Positions 44,600 to 56,574 of a stretch of 64,000 nt of DNA are shown here, piece after piece. Source of the stretch: Ilex aquifolium (taxonomy: Eukaryota; Streptophyta; Magnoliopsida; Aquifoliales; Aquifoliaceae); contig OX637394.1 in the NCBI GenBank assembly GCA_951799425.1, forward strand, positions 34,260,001-34,324,000, given 5' to 3'. How positions within the stretch are numbered: the stretch's first letter is position 1; each line of letters begins with the position of its first letter. The notes under the pieces were generated by a model. The model did not search any database and had not been told where the DNA came from. It saw nothing but the letters and a program-made list of their open reading frames with translations. A program made the position numbers and the translations under genes.

Positions 44600-44668
44600 C
44601 GTACCGGTACGCGTACCGGTACGCAGCACTCCAGTAGGGTCAGCGTACCGGTACGCATACCGGTACGC
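44600..44668. promoter_or_regulatory. Copy of the U3 palindrome block upstream of the F env-like ORF
   Basis: Four CGTACCGGTACG-type palindromes (one with A for G in the junction) have the same spacer GCACTCCAGTAGGGTCAGCG as the LTR. The similarity extends past the palindromes into CAGCCTTAGTTTCCTGAA versus the LTR's TAGCCTTATTTTCCTGAA. It is therefore a duplicated piece of U3, not a chance match. Confidence 0.7.
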
Positions 44669-44671
44669 TCA

Positions 44672-46669
44672 GCCTTAGTTTCCTGAAACTTCTTGCTGGC
44701 TATCCTGCTTCAATCCTATTTACTTCTAGACATCCTCTATACCTCCCAGCACACTCTTAACCATCATGTCCAATTTATTAATGAAATTGCAATGCAATTT
44801 AGGACTTTGATACATTCAATATACAAGAAATGAATTCCAACAATTGACTATCCAAAATGAACATCCAGAAAACACATCATCAAGATCATAATCAAAACAT
44901 TTCTGAATCATATCCAATATCAATAACTTGAGAAATATTCCCTCATTCTTGCCAGCATGGAGCTTTTTAACAAATTTCTCAATTGAATGAACTAGATGCA
45001 CATGAGCAAAGCCATAGTCCTCAATGCTAGTCAGAAGTATGCACCTACAAATTAATTTTCCACTCGTGTGCATGTGAAATTAAACAAGTAATTTGGGCAT
45101 TTACGAAACATAATTCACATTCGAAAGGCTAGATAAACTCAGTTTCAATGCAAAACTCACCAAGGGACACTCTTGAGCAATAAACGCACTCACGTTATAC
45201 TGGTATGCACTCCATGTGTACATGTGATATGGAATCTTGTATTCAAAACAAAGTGCTCACATGTAATCCAAAAATGAAGTTCATATGTGAAAATGAGGCA
45301 ACCTTGGCATAGTCTCATGAATAGGATATTAGTGCATTAGGTAGTAAGACTAAACTTTATCATTTCTTTAACAAATATGCATCTCCCATGCTTCCCTAGA
45401 TCACTTAGGGCTTTAAGGGTTGTAATGGGGCCCTGGGGTGATATCTAGGTAAAAGAAATGAAGGAAAAAGGGCAACAAAGAGGGTTGTTCCGAGTGAGAG
45501 ACTTTAATGTTGGAAAAACACTTCCTTTTTCATGGGATTTTGATTTTCTCACCATCACCACACCCCTTGTTTATTTTCTTTATTATTCTTAACATCTCCC
45601 TTTTCTTTTGATCACTCTTTATTCTTTTCACCCCTTTTTCTCCTTTTCTTGGATTTTCATTCAACTCTTTGAGTTTCAAAACATTCATCCCTTTTGTTGG
45701 AGTTTCCACACCATACTTCCTTCTCTTTTACACTCACTCATATTCAGCTCTAGGAACAACCAAGGTGAGGTAGATTTTTATCATTTTGCATTGGCTTGGT
45801 CAAATGTGTGGCATAGAAACGAATTTTAAAATAGGCTCAATCACGGCACTAGGGATAAAATTTTCTCAAGAAAAAGGCTAAGGCTCAAAGCATTCAAAAA
45901 TGGCCTAAAATCACTTCCGGGTCCGCATGGGGAGAGCATTACATGATCGAGACAAATCAGTCTACTAACCAAATGCAACTAACCAAAACAAGCATAATGA
46001 GACTATTGAACAAACTTGATATCAAAAATTGTTCTTTGAGTAAACGTAAGTTCCCTCCAAAAAGGTTTGGCACTAAAACTCTCATGGGTCCTTACTCATC
46101 TCCACTACTTATGTCAAGCTTAAACATGAATCCAACCCGTAAATCACTGAAATTACAAATTCAGAAATCACATACAGATGAGTTCGAAAATCAATACATA
46201 TGTGATACTTATGCATAGGATCCATTTCTATAGTAAGCTCATGTGCACAAGGTTCACAACAACAATCAACATGTCATCCAGTTCATACTCGCTTCATAAG
46301 GGAATACAGATCAACTTAAAGGTATTTTTCATCAAAAAATTTCAAAATTTCTCACATATTTTGTACTAATGCAACAAAAAATAGGATACTTCCCAACAAC
46401 CTTGGTGTAACATACAAATAGTGCACCTCACCCCCCAACTTGATTCATGCATTGCCCTCAATGCAACAAAAAGAGAAAAATTGCAATGAAAGACAGTAAA
46501 AGATGATAAGGGTAAGAGAACACCTCGCATATGAGCTTTTGACAAAAGCACCAAGATCTGGATTCAAAAGAAAACAAAGCTATACACCAGCAACAAGTAA
46601 GTGACATGAAATAAAAACATGACATAATTAAAATAAAAGAAACTGTACATGCGAACAAGGGACCAATTG
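44672..46669 (-). other. Non-coding spacer between pol and the env-like ORF of F
   Basis: About 2 kb without a supported gene. The segment around 45840-46100 resembles 8450-8720 of element E (AGGGATAAA, then CTAAGGCTCAA, then ATGGCCTAA). Short ORFs at 44816-45073, 45608-45829 and 45943-46218 have low-complexity or chance composition. CACCCCCCAACTTG at 46430-46443 resembles another polypurine-tract-like sequence on the minus strand. Confidence 0.55.
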
Positions 46670-49600
46670 TTATTCCTCAATCACTTCCGGATACACCGGG
46701 TCGGTTAACTCCTCCTCCACCACTTGGTTTTCAAAGCCCTCAAAGAATGGCTTAAGTCTTTGGCCATTGACCTTGAATGTTTGGCCATCTTTGAGGTTGG
46801 TGATCTCAACAGCTCCATTGGGGTAGGCCACCTTGACAAGATAGGGGCCATCCCAATGGGATCTTAGCTTTCCGGGAAAAATGGAGAGGCGGGAATTATA
46901 CAAGAGTACCTTTTGCCCGGGCTCGAATGATTTCCTCACTATGGAGTTATCATGAAAGATTTTCGCCCGTTCCTTTGAAATTTTTGAACTCTCGTATGCA
47001 TCCCGCCGAATCTCTTCCAATTCATTCATTTCTAACATCCTATGTTTACCGGCCATTCTCATATTGAAATTTAAAGTCTTGATGGCCCAATAGGCCCTGT
47101 GTTCCATTTCTACCGGCAGATGGCAAGCCTTTCCATAGACAAGCCGATAGGGAGACATGCCCAAAACTATCTTGTAGGCAGTACGATATGCCCACAGGGC
47201 ATCAATCAATCTCTCAGACCAATCCTTCCTATTGGGGTTAACTATTTTTTCAAGGATGGTCTTGATCTCCCTATTGGCTAGCTCGGCTTGGCCATTTGTT
47301 TGTGGGTGATAAGCGGTGGATACTTTATGTGTAACGCCATATTTGAACAATAATGATGCAATTGGCCTGTTACAAAAGTGTGATCCACCATCACTAATCA
47401 AAGCACGATGCATCCCAAACCTCGAGAAAATGTTCTCTTTCAAGAACTTGACTACAACCCGGTGGTCATTAGTCTTTGTCGGGATAGCCTCCACCCATTT
47501 GGACACGTAGTCCACTGCCAGCAGAATGTATAGATAGCCAAACGACATAGGGAAGGGACCCATGAAATCGATGCCCCAACAATCGAATATTTCTATCACA
47601 AGTACAGGGGAGAGGGGCATCATATTCCTTCGGGTCACGCTACCCAAACGTTGGCATCTATCACATTCTTTACAAAATGAAATGCAATCCTTAATTAGAG
47701 AAGGCCAGTAGAAACCTGATTGTAGAATCTTGGCTGAGGTCTTCTTAGCAGAGAAATGCCCACCACAGGCTTGGGAATGACAGAAGGCCAGGACGTTCCG
47801 CTGTTCGGTTTCAGGCACGCATCGCCTCATGATCTGGTCCGGACAATACTTGAACAGATACGGATTATCGAAGTAGAAGTACTTCACGTCGGCCATAAAT
47901 CTCCTTTTATCCTTAGGGCTCCAGTGTGGTGGGATTTGTCCTGTTGCAAGATAATTACAAATGTCAGCATACCAAGGACAATGAGAATGAATGGACAATA
48001 ACTACTCATCAGGGAAAGAGTCTGGGATAGGGATGTGCTCATTTGTCTCTTGTGCCACCAGTCGGGATAAGTGATCCACCACGACATTCTCAACTCCCTT
48101 CTTGTCTTTAATAGTCAAATCAAATTCTTGTAGGAGGAGGATCCACCTAATTAGCCTTGGCTTTGCATCCTGCTTAGACAACAAAAACTTCAAAGCAGAA
48201 TGGTCAGTGAAAACAACAATAGGTGAACCGATGATATATGACCGGAACTTATCTAAGGCAAACACTACAGCTAGCAATTCTTTTTCAGTGGTAGTGTAAT
48301 TCATTTGTGCCTCATTAAGTGTCTTGCTAGCGTAGTGTATGACATATGGTCGATTATCTTCCCTTTGACCAAGCACTGCACCGACCGCATAATCACTCGC
48401 GTCGCACATGAGCTCAAAAGGAAGGTCTCAATTGGGTGATCGCATGATAGGAGGCGTGACAAGCATGCTTTTTAGTTTCTTAAAAGATGCCTCACACTCA
48501 TGCGACCACTCGGAGGGAACCTCCTTAGACAGTAAATTGGTCAGGGGTCGGGCCAATGCACTAAAATTTTGAATGAACCGGCGATAGAAGCCTGCATGAC
48601 CCAAAAATGACCTGATCCCTTTGATGGCCGTCGGCGTGGGGAGGTTGGAGATGGCCTCCACCTTGGATTTGTCAACTTCGATGCCCCTTGCCGACACTAT
48701 GTGACCCAACACAATCCCTTCCGTCACCATAAAGTGACACTTCTCCTAATTCAGCACAAGATCCTTATCTTCACATCTTTCTAACACTCTCTCCAAATTC
48801 CCCAAGCATCTGTCGAAAGAATCACCAAATACGGAGAAATCGTCCGTAAACACCTCCACAATTTTCTCCACCATATCACTGAAAATGTCCATCATACATC
48901 TTTGGAAAGTTCCTGGGGCATTACAGAGTCCGAACGGCATGCGCCGGTACGCAAAGGTACCGTAGGGGCATGTGAAGGTGGTTTTCTCCTGGTCTTCGAG
49001 GGCAATCTCGATCTGATTATAACCGGAGTATCCATCTAGGAAACAGTAGAAAAGGTGCCCCGCCACTCTCTCCAGCACTTGATCAAGGAACGGCATTGGG
49101 AAATGATCTTTCCTAGTGCATGAGTTCAATGTCCTGTAATCGATGCACACCCTCCATCCAGTAATCACTCTTGTAGGTATCAGTTCATTCTCCTCGTTTT
49201 CTACCACTGTGACTCCGGATTTCTTGGGCACCACTTGCGTGGGGCTCACCCACTTACTGTCAGCAATTGGAAATATTATGTCCACGTCAAGTAGTTTAAG
49301 AACCTCGTCCCTCACCACCTCCTTCATATGAGGGTTCAATCTCCGTTGAGGCTGTCGGGAAGGTCTTGCATCTTCCTCGAGGTAAATGCGGTGAGTGCAA
49401 ATAATAGGGCTTATTCCCTTGATATCCGCAATGGTCCACCCAATTGCTCCCTTGTGTCTTCTCAAAACCTCCAAGAGTTCTTTTTCTTGTTCATTGTTCA
49501 ATGTGGAACTAATGATCACCGGAAATGTATCTCCCGCGCCAAGATAGGCGTACTTCAAGTGTGAGGGTAACGGCTTCAACTCCAAATTTGGCTTTTGTTC

Positions 49601-50587
49601 CTCCGACCGGAAAATCATCTTTTCTTGCTTGGGCAACTCCTCAAATGTGGGAATCCATCTTGTTACCCCTTTCAGCTCTTCCACGCTCTCTTCCTCATCT
49701 ATCTTTACAAGTTCAACAAAGTCCTCCTCCATGCAGTCCAACATCCCTTCTAACTCCACTTGCTCCTCAATCAAAGTGTCGATTCTATTGATCTCGTTCA
49801 CCTCCACATCATCCCCGGGTTGTTTTGCTAAATTGAATACATTCAGCTCCATGGTCATGTTCCCAAAAGCCAACTTCATTAGACCATTCCTGCAATTAAT
49901 CACAGCGTTAGCGGTAGCAAGGAAAGGTCTTCCAAGAATAACGGGGATTTGGGAATTAAGGTTAGCAACCGGGTGTGTATCTAAAACAATAAAATCGACT
50001 GGAAAGTAAAAATTGTCAACTTGGACAAGCACATCTTCCACTACTCCCCTTGGTGTGCGTATGCTCCGATCCGCCAGTTGAAGTGTAACTGAGGTGGGCT
50101 TCAACTCTTCAAGCTTGAGTTGTTGGTACACGGAGTAAGGAAGAAGATTGACGCTCGCCCCCAAGTCAAGCAATGCTTGCTCAACCCGGCAATTCCCGAT
50201 GGTGATGGCAATTGTTGGACAACCGGGATCCTTGAATTTTGGAGGAGTGTTGGTCCTCAATATAGAGCTCACTTGTTCGGTGAGAAATGCCTTCTTCCGG
50301 ACATTCAACTTCCTTTTCACCGTGCATAGGTCTTTCAATATTTTGGCACATGACGGAATTTGCTTGATGGCATCAAGGAGCGGGATGTTGATTTTTACCT
50401 GCTTAAACAAATCCAAAATGTCAGAATAATTAGCCACCTTGACAGGTGGCTTCAACCGATGGGAAAAAGGGGCAGGCATAGAAGGAAAGCATAAACCATC
50501 ATCAATCACATGTTCTTTATCAACCCCATTTCTTTCATTCTTTTCACTCGACACACCCTTGTCAACCACACCCACTTTGGCCTCACA
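46670..50587 (-). pseudogene. Athila-type element F: gag end plus pol, three stop codons
   Basis: One minus frame carries the gag C-terminus (DLFKQVKINIPLLDAIKQ), protease (LLDLGASVNLLP near 50130-50165), reverse transcriptase (VFTDDFSV near 48845, where F(M)DD is expected), RNase H (CDASDYAVG near 48400), the integrase zinc domain ([15 protein letters not shown], then CDRCQRLG) and the integrase core ([23 protein letters not shown]). It ends at EEVIEE-type acidic residues at 46670. Stops are at 48746-48748 (former Trp), 48428-48430 (former Trp) and 48002-48004 (former Gln), all fitting C-to-T/G-to-A change. The catalytic residue before DD is Thr rather than Met. The open frame extends rightward past 50587 into the LTR (ATG at 50647), because most of gag, the leader and the primer site are missing. 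Confidence 0.92.
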
Positions 50588-52270
50588 TGATTGATTGGAA
50601 ACTATGTCTTTCCTAACCCCTAAAATGCTATCCCTCAAATGATGCAATGTATGAGCGGAAGGAAGGATTTCTCCCCCTTTGGGATAGTGTGAAAAGAAAG
50701 GGCAATGAGGAAAGGGAAATGGGAAGATGTAAATATGGGATATGTATGCACAAAAATGCTCCCCAATCGCAAGGAGACTTTCGTGTGTTGTGAGTTACTT
50801 GGAAGAGTATTCCAAGGTCGTATCCACAGGGAAGGAAGTGAATCAAGATTGAAGTGATTTGGTGAAAAACGGAAATGTAAAATCTTTTGTCTTGAGAGTT
50901 GGTTTGTGAAGTGTATGCTAATGAAGATGTAATGATAAAACAAGTGTTGGCAATTCCAAGAGATCACTCCAATGGGTATACCACCTCAACTCAAATCACT
51001 CCTCCGATTGAGCATGAATGAACGCTTGAATCACGGAAAGCCGAGGATGACGTCGGTGAGTATCTAAGCATAAACCGTGACTAGGCCTACGGTTTATCAA
51101 AGACTCATCGACTCATCCATCTTCCATCCGGTCAAAACGAACCATTTGACTCTAAAGGGAAGGAGGAGAAAGAGTTGAAATGGTATCCCCAAAGGAGATC
51201 CCTCTTGGTCTTGCCAACTAAAGGATTTAGCTACTCATACTTGGAATGGAAATGACTATGTAATGAAAGTGCATTGAAAATCTATGAACTTCTAAAGCTA
51301 CAGAGTACAAGAATTCATGAGCTAAAAGACAATGCATTTAAACCCATTACATAGCTATGAAAATGAAGAACTTTAATTCATTAATGGTAGAAAGTGAAGA
51401 GAACATTCAACTAGTGAAAAGCATGGAAGAGCTAACATTAATGGCATTGAAGAAAGTTCTAAAGAGTCTTACAGGATAATGCAAGGCAATGTACTGGAAA
51501 ATAAGTGAAAATTACAACTTTCTCTCTCTAGAATCTACTATTCATCATCTCTACGCTTGGAGCATCTCTCTCTAAAAACTCTTCCTAATGTAATACATAA
51601 TGCCCCCCTCTCCAGCTTGTAATGGAGATCATTTTCCAACCCAAAACGTGCAGGAGACATGGAGTAGCCTGGAGAAGTGTCAAAAGGTTGCAGGTGATGG
51701 CTTGGACAGGGCATGGCAGGGCACTCCTCAAGACCCAACAGCTCAACTTCTCACTCCTCTCATTAATGCTCTTCTGCAATCAATAGTCCAAAAGAGGTGT
51801 GAACACAATGAATAGTGTTCTGGGATTGCAGGAGACAGGTGGGAGAAGACATGGTGGGGTCCACAAAAATCGGCTGAGACAAGTTCGCAGAATTTGGGCA
51901 AAATTCCTTCGGGCGTACCGGTACGCGTACCGGTACGAAGCACTCCAGTAGGGTCAGCGTACCGGTACGCGTACCGGTACGATTCACTCCAGTAGGGTCA
52001 GCGTACCGGTACGCGTACCGGTACGCTAGCCTTATTTTCCTGAATTTCTTCCTGTCCTCCCCTGTTGAGCTTGCCTTTGGTTTTCCTTCACCCTTATTCA
52101 TCTTGATGTATTTGAGAAGCCTCAAGATGGTTATGTTGCGCACTTTTACCCTGCAATCATCAAATGCTAAATTGAGAAATTATGAAGTAAAACTCCATCT
52201 TTTAATTATAAAAACCATTCAATTAACATTGATTTGCACATGTGAATCATACAATATATTGTGCTAATCA
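50588..52270 (-). mobile_element. Element F 5' LTR
   Basis: TGATTGATTGG to GTGCTAATCA, 1683 bp, followed by the target duplication GTGGT (52271-52275). Its inner edge (50588) touches gag-pol coding sequence directly: no tRNA-Asp primer site is present between LTR and coding region. Palindromes are at 51913-52026. Confidence 0.92.
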
Positions 52271-52275
52271 GTGGT

Positions 52276-52843
52276 ATTCATGACAATTGATTAATACAAG
52301 CACACCAGAAGGACAAGCCATTCATGATGAATACTTGAATTATTCAATTTTCTTGTGATAGTAAGTGCGTACATAATAAACCATAACCCAACAACTTCTT
52401 AGGTTAGCTGGTGGTAATAATAAACCATAACTCAGCAACTTCTTAGGTTAGCTGGTGGTATTAAGTCATAACACAACAACTTCTTAGGTTAGCTGGTTAT
52501 AGATGTGCCAATTGACTAATTCGAGTGAACCAGAAGGACAAGCCATTCATGAGGAATACTTAAATTACTCAATAAGTCATCTGTGATATATATATACCAG
52601 TTAAACATCCTCAGCGTTCCGGTGGAGGACAAACCATACCGGTAGGAACACCGTGGTTGTTAGACTGGCAATATAATTATATATAGTAATTAAACATCCC
52701 TAATAACCCAGAAGGACAAGTCATTCATGAGGATCATTTAGGTTTTGTACCATGCATCAGTAGAACATCCTCAGCATTCCGGTGGAGGACAAGCCATACC
52801 GGTAGGAACACCGTGGTTGTTTAACTGGTAGGTTGATGATGCA
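52276..52843 (-). repeat. Element J LTR, middle part, built of interleaved repeats
   Basis: This is the continuation of the J LTR between F and solo LTR H3. It holds several interspersed direct repeats. CAACTTCTTAGGTTAGCTGG occurs near 52391, 52434, 52475 and also 41842. CCAGAAGGACAAGCCATTCATGA-like phrases occur near 52306, 52529 and 52709. Phrases with TTCCGGTGGAGGACAA and CCATACCGGTAGGAACACCG occur near 52617 and 52776. The 5' target duplication copy GTGGT occupies 52271-52275 and the ATGCA copy 52839-52843. No gene is seen. Confidence 0.75.
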
Positions 52844-54719
52844 TGATTGATTGAAAACGTTGTTATTCCCAACCCCTAAACATCACCATTTGACATGTGT
52901 ATATGGCTTATGTGTGAAAGGGAGTGTCACTCTCCCTCGGGGTGATGCAAGAGATTAGGCAACAACGGATTGGAGGATGGAATGAATGAAATGTGAAATG
53001 AAATGCGGGTGTGTGAACAAAAGTGCTCCCCAATCGTAAAGAGTCTTTTGTGTGTCGGTGTTTTACTTGGAAAAGTATTCCAAGGTCGTCTCCTCAGGGA
53101 AGGAAAGTTCGAGTTGTGTGAAGGTGATTTTGCAAAAGGTAAAGAAAGTGAAAAATCTTTTGTTTGAGTTTTGTGGTTGTGTTTGTGAATGGAAATGCAA
53201 GAAAACAATTGTTGGCTAATCCAAAGAGGTCATTCCAATGGGAATACCAAATCAACTCAAGACTTCCTCCAATAGAGCCTAGAAGTACGATTGATTCATG
53301 GGAAGCTCGGGACTAAAATGGAGGTGAGGATTCAAGCATACCCCGTGACAATGCCTACGGTGTATCAAGAACTCACAACCATGTCCTCACCCCAACCCAG
53401 TCAAACCGAGCCATCGTACTCTGAGAGGAGAAACGAAAATGAGTTGAAGTGGCACACCCAAGAGGAATTCTCCCTTGGATTAACCAACTTAAAATCTATC
53501 TACTCATGCTAAGCAAGAAAGGAATGCATAATGTAAAGAGACATAATGAAGAAATGAAGCATGGAAATTGAACTAATGCAAGAAAACTTGAACTATGAAG
53601 AAAAATATTCAATACCCATTTTAAAGCTTGAAAAATGAAGAACTTGAAACAACAATGGTAAAATGAAGAACATGCAAGTAGACTTGGAATAAACTTGAAA
53701 CAACTAAGATTAAAGTGCAAGGAATGAAGATTACAAGAAGTTTAAAGCTTACAACAATTGAAATGGAAAGGAAAATGCAAAAACATAAACTTACATTACA
53801 CTAATTATCATCTTCTTCCTAGGAACTAAAACTAAGCTTAGGTAGCCACCCTAAATACCATGTGAAAATGCTGAATATAATGGAGAGTTAGCCTTCAATT
53901 TTCGTGCATGGTGGTCCCCCCTAGCTGTGTGCAGGGCCTCCATCAATAGGGGGCTGAATGGATGGGTGTTGCAGGCTAGGACAAGCCTGCCCCAGGCTAC
54001 CCCTTCTCTCCCATCCTCATTAATGCAATAGCCTCCAAAGTCTTTAAATTGTGTAAGGGAGGCATGAGAATGTGTAAGGAAATGTTGGGGGGGCAAGTGG
54101 GAGAAGTGTAGGTGGGACCCCCAAGCAAGTGGAGATGAGTTGCAGGCATTTTTGGGCTGTTCGGCACGGCGTACTGGTACTGTACCGTACCGGTACTTCG
54201 TACACCAGTAGCTTCGGCGTACCGGTACTGAGTACCGGTACTGAATACCGGTACGGTTTTTCTGCTCCGGACCTGTCTTCGTAGAATTGACATAACTTTT
54301 GATATAACCATCCGATTGAGTTAAAATTTTGACACAATACAGAAGACGTCCAGATCTACAACTTTCATGTTTTGAACTTTTTCAGATTCGAAGCGGATTA
54401 TGGTCAAAATGGAGGAATACCGAGGCTCTGTTTCCAGATTGTGTGGCTGCTGGTGCTTTTGTTCCCAAACACCAATACCTCCTTGATTTCTTCATTTTTA
54501 AGCCTCCAAATCTTCATGTAATGTGTCCATGCCCTCACCACACATCGATCATAGTTGGAAGGTCCTAAAATCAATCATTTAAGCTATAAAAACTTGCAAC
54601 ATTGAAAATTCAACATTATTCATAAAATTGGCTAACACTAAGTACTTATATGCAAAAGTTGAGTTTAAAGGAATGTAATGAGGCCTTCAAATATACAATA
54701 TTTTGTGCTCATCAATGCA
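52839..54719 (-). mobile_element. Solo LTR H3 with target site duplication (LTR 52844-54714)
   Basis: TGATTGATTG to GTGCTCATCA, 1871 bp, flanked by ATGCA at 52839-52843 and 54715-54719. It has the same plus-strand orientation as H1. GTAC-type palindromes are at 54170-54255. It is inserted inside the 5' LTR of element J. Confidence 0.92.
54170..54255. promoter_or_regulatory. GTACCGGTAC palindrome cluster in U3 of LTR H3
   Basis: Palindromic GTACCGGTAC units (GTACCGTACCGGTACTTCG, GCGTACCGGTACTGAG, ATACCGGTAC) with the spacer ACACCAGTAGC. In this copy the motif is GTACCGGTAC-like, while H1 and H2 have GCTACCGGTAGC, so the palindrome type differs within the family. Confidence 0.55.
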
Positions 54720-55220
54720 CCGATGACATAATTCCAGGCACAGCACCGAAACTACGTACATCGCTGTATCATGCATGAAGCATATAATACATATATAGAT
54801 AAATATATGAATAAATCATCAACATTTCCATAATCTAACCGATAATATACATATGTTCACCCTTCACCGAAGGGTATAAACAACTACTCACACCCCATCG
54901 CTACTGACAAGCAAGGAGTGCGGGTATTCGTCATTACAACTGAAATGAAAACACAAACTCTAAAACTTCTTTCACAAGGAACACTTGAAACACAACCACT
55001 TTTATTATTAATCAAAACAACAAAGTGGCGGTAGTTCAACTATCTGAATAGAAATATACAACAGAAATGTAGATATACAGAGTATCGGTTGGAGTATAGG
55101 ACAGACCGGCTTTGTATTTGAATTTCTCTTTCTCTTTTTCTTTCTCTCTTTCTTTCTCTTTTTGGAGCTCTCCCTTGGCTCTTGGATGGCCGGCCTTGTT
55201 CAAATGAAGGAGGCCATGGC

Positions 55221-55228
55221 TATTTATA
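55221..55228 (-). promoter_or_regulatory. TATA box of element J LTR
   Basis: The minus strand reads GCCTATAAATAGCC, with the TCCGGA palindrome about 70 bp upstream. Confidence 0.7.
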
Positions 55229-55294
55229 GGCAAATAAGGAAGCACGAGGTGGATGGATCAAGCCAAACCGCCAAGATGGCCGTTCGGACGCCCT

Positions 55295-55316
55295 CACCAC
55301 CGTCCGGACGGTGGTG
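55295..55316. promoter_or_regulatory. 22-bp perfect palindrome in U3 of J
   Basis: Every base from 55295 to 55316 pairs with its mirror; the core is CCGTCCGGACGG. It occupies the same place relative to the TATA box as the palindrome clusters of the other families. Confidence 0.6.
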
Positions 55317-55592
55317 CCTTGCAGGAGGTTACATGTGTTGTGTTATGGAGCTTCCAAGTGTCGTGTTCTGAAGCTTCCAAGTGTCTCTATTATACTTTGG
55401 TCCTTCGTTGTTTCAAGCTTTGCAAGATTACCTCGTATTCTCTGGTATTTCTGTATTAAACCCTGAAATTTAAACATAAAGTATTTAAAACTTTAATTTA
55501 TGCATAAACCCTAATTCATAATGTTTAATTGTTTTATCTTACAAAGTTGATTACTTAATCATTTTAATTTACATACTAGTTAGGGTTAATCA

Positions 55593-56196
55593 GTCAGACC
55601 TCATCTGGCGTTCGAACGCCCATCAAGCAAAGACAGAGACAACGTTCGTATGTTGTCTGCAGACTGGCTGCAGAGTGGTTAGCTTTCACTTGGATTTGGG
55701 CGGCGATGCACTATTCTTTCACCCCTTCTTGTCTCCTCCTCCTTGCCTATAAATACTCCCATTTTGGGAGAGTAAAGGGAACTTGTAGAGAGCTTGATGG
55801 AGGCTTAGACTCCCACTCATATAGTTGTATAATTGTCTTATATTTACTTGTATCAAGGGAGATAGTTCATCTTTTGGTTGCGGATCACCCTACAAAAATG
55901 ACTAGCTTTCTTCTACTTTCAATATATGTTTCATTTACATCCTTTGCTTGACCTTCTTTCTTCCTTTTACAGGAGTGAAACTCTTCCACTTTTCTAGAGC
56001 TTTACCAAATCCGTGAAGGGTGGAACGTGATTCACTCATTCTTCGTTGAAGATCGGCTCCGTGTTTTAGTGTGTTTCACTTTGTAACTCCTCTACTTGGA
56101 GGGTTGAGCATCACTCACTTTTCTAGCTTTACCACAGCCATGAAGAGTGAGTAGTTTCTCATTCACTCTTTAGTAAGAGGTGAAGGGCATGTATAA
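55593..56196 (+). mobile_element. Fragment of an E-like LTR (element K), cut on both sides
   Basis: This is the reverse complement of part of the E LTR: TTCGAA motifs at 55609-55660, the TATA box TATAAATA at 55748-55755, then segments matching the E leader (AGAGCTTTACCAAATCCGTG, CACTCTTTAGTAAGAGG). It is interrupted on the left by element J and on the right by the L LTR. TATAA (56192-56196) is the candidate target duplication of L. Confidence 0.8.
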
Positions 56197-56413
56197 TGTG
56201 ACGCCCCAAAAATCCGGGGGTCCATTGATCACCCATCAACCCGCAGAATACCCGTGGATATCATGTAAATCGATATCACGCCATTATGCCCCATTTATCA
56301 GGATCCATAATTTAACGAAATTCGGGCAGAGTCTCCTTTGTACGGAAAGCTCTACCCCAAACACAACCTGTGCAATATACAATCACACGACCCATCCGAG
56401 GTCCAATATACAA

Positions 56414-56574
56414 CATTGACCACATCGGGTCCATTTATGAGTAAATAATGACCACACCGGGTCCATTTAAAAATAAACATTGACCACACTGGGTTCATTT
56501 ATGAGTAAATAATGACCACACCGGGTCCATTTAAAAATAAACATTGACCACAGCGGGTCCATTTATCCATACCC
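56414..56574. repeat. Tandem repeat in L LTR (five units of about 32 bp)
   Basis: Units of the form TTGACCACACCGGGTCCATTTA alternate the tails TGAGTAAATAA and AAAATAAACA, giving a two-unit higher-order period of about 65 bp. The Tekay-1 LTR has the phrase once (ATGGACCCGGTGTGGTCAAT near 32511). Confidence 0.85.

Larger units (their letters stand above)
54720..55592 (-). mobile_element. Element J 5' LTR, last part, with promoter
   Basis: This completes the J LTR, ending GGTTAATCA at 55592. The minus-strand TATA box (CCTATAAATAGCC, 55221-55228) faces leftward. Just upstream of it on that strand lies a perfect 22-bp palindrome, centred on TCCGGA, at 55295-55316, with a related CCGTTCGGACG at 55280-55290. 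A CT-rich tract at 55120-55170 follows in the transcribed direction. The three J pieces sum to about 1.85 kb. Confidence 0.82.
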
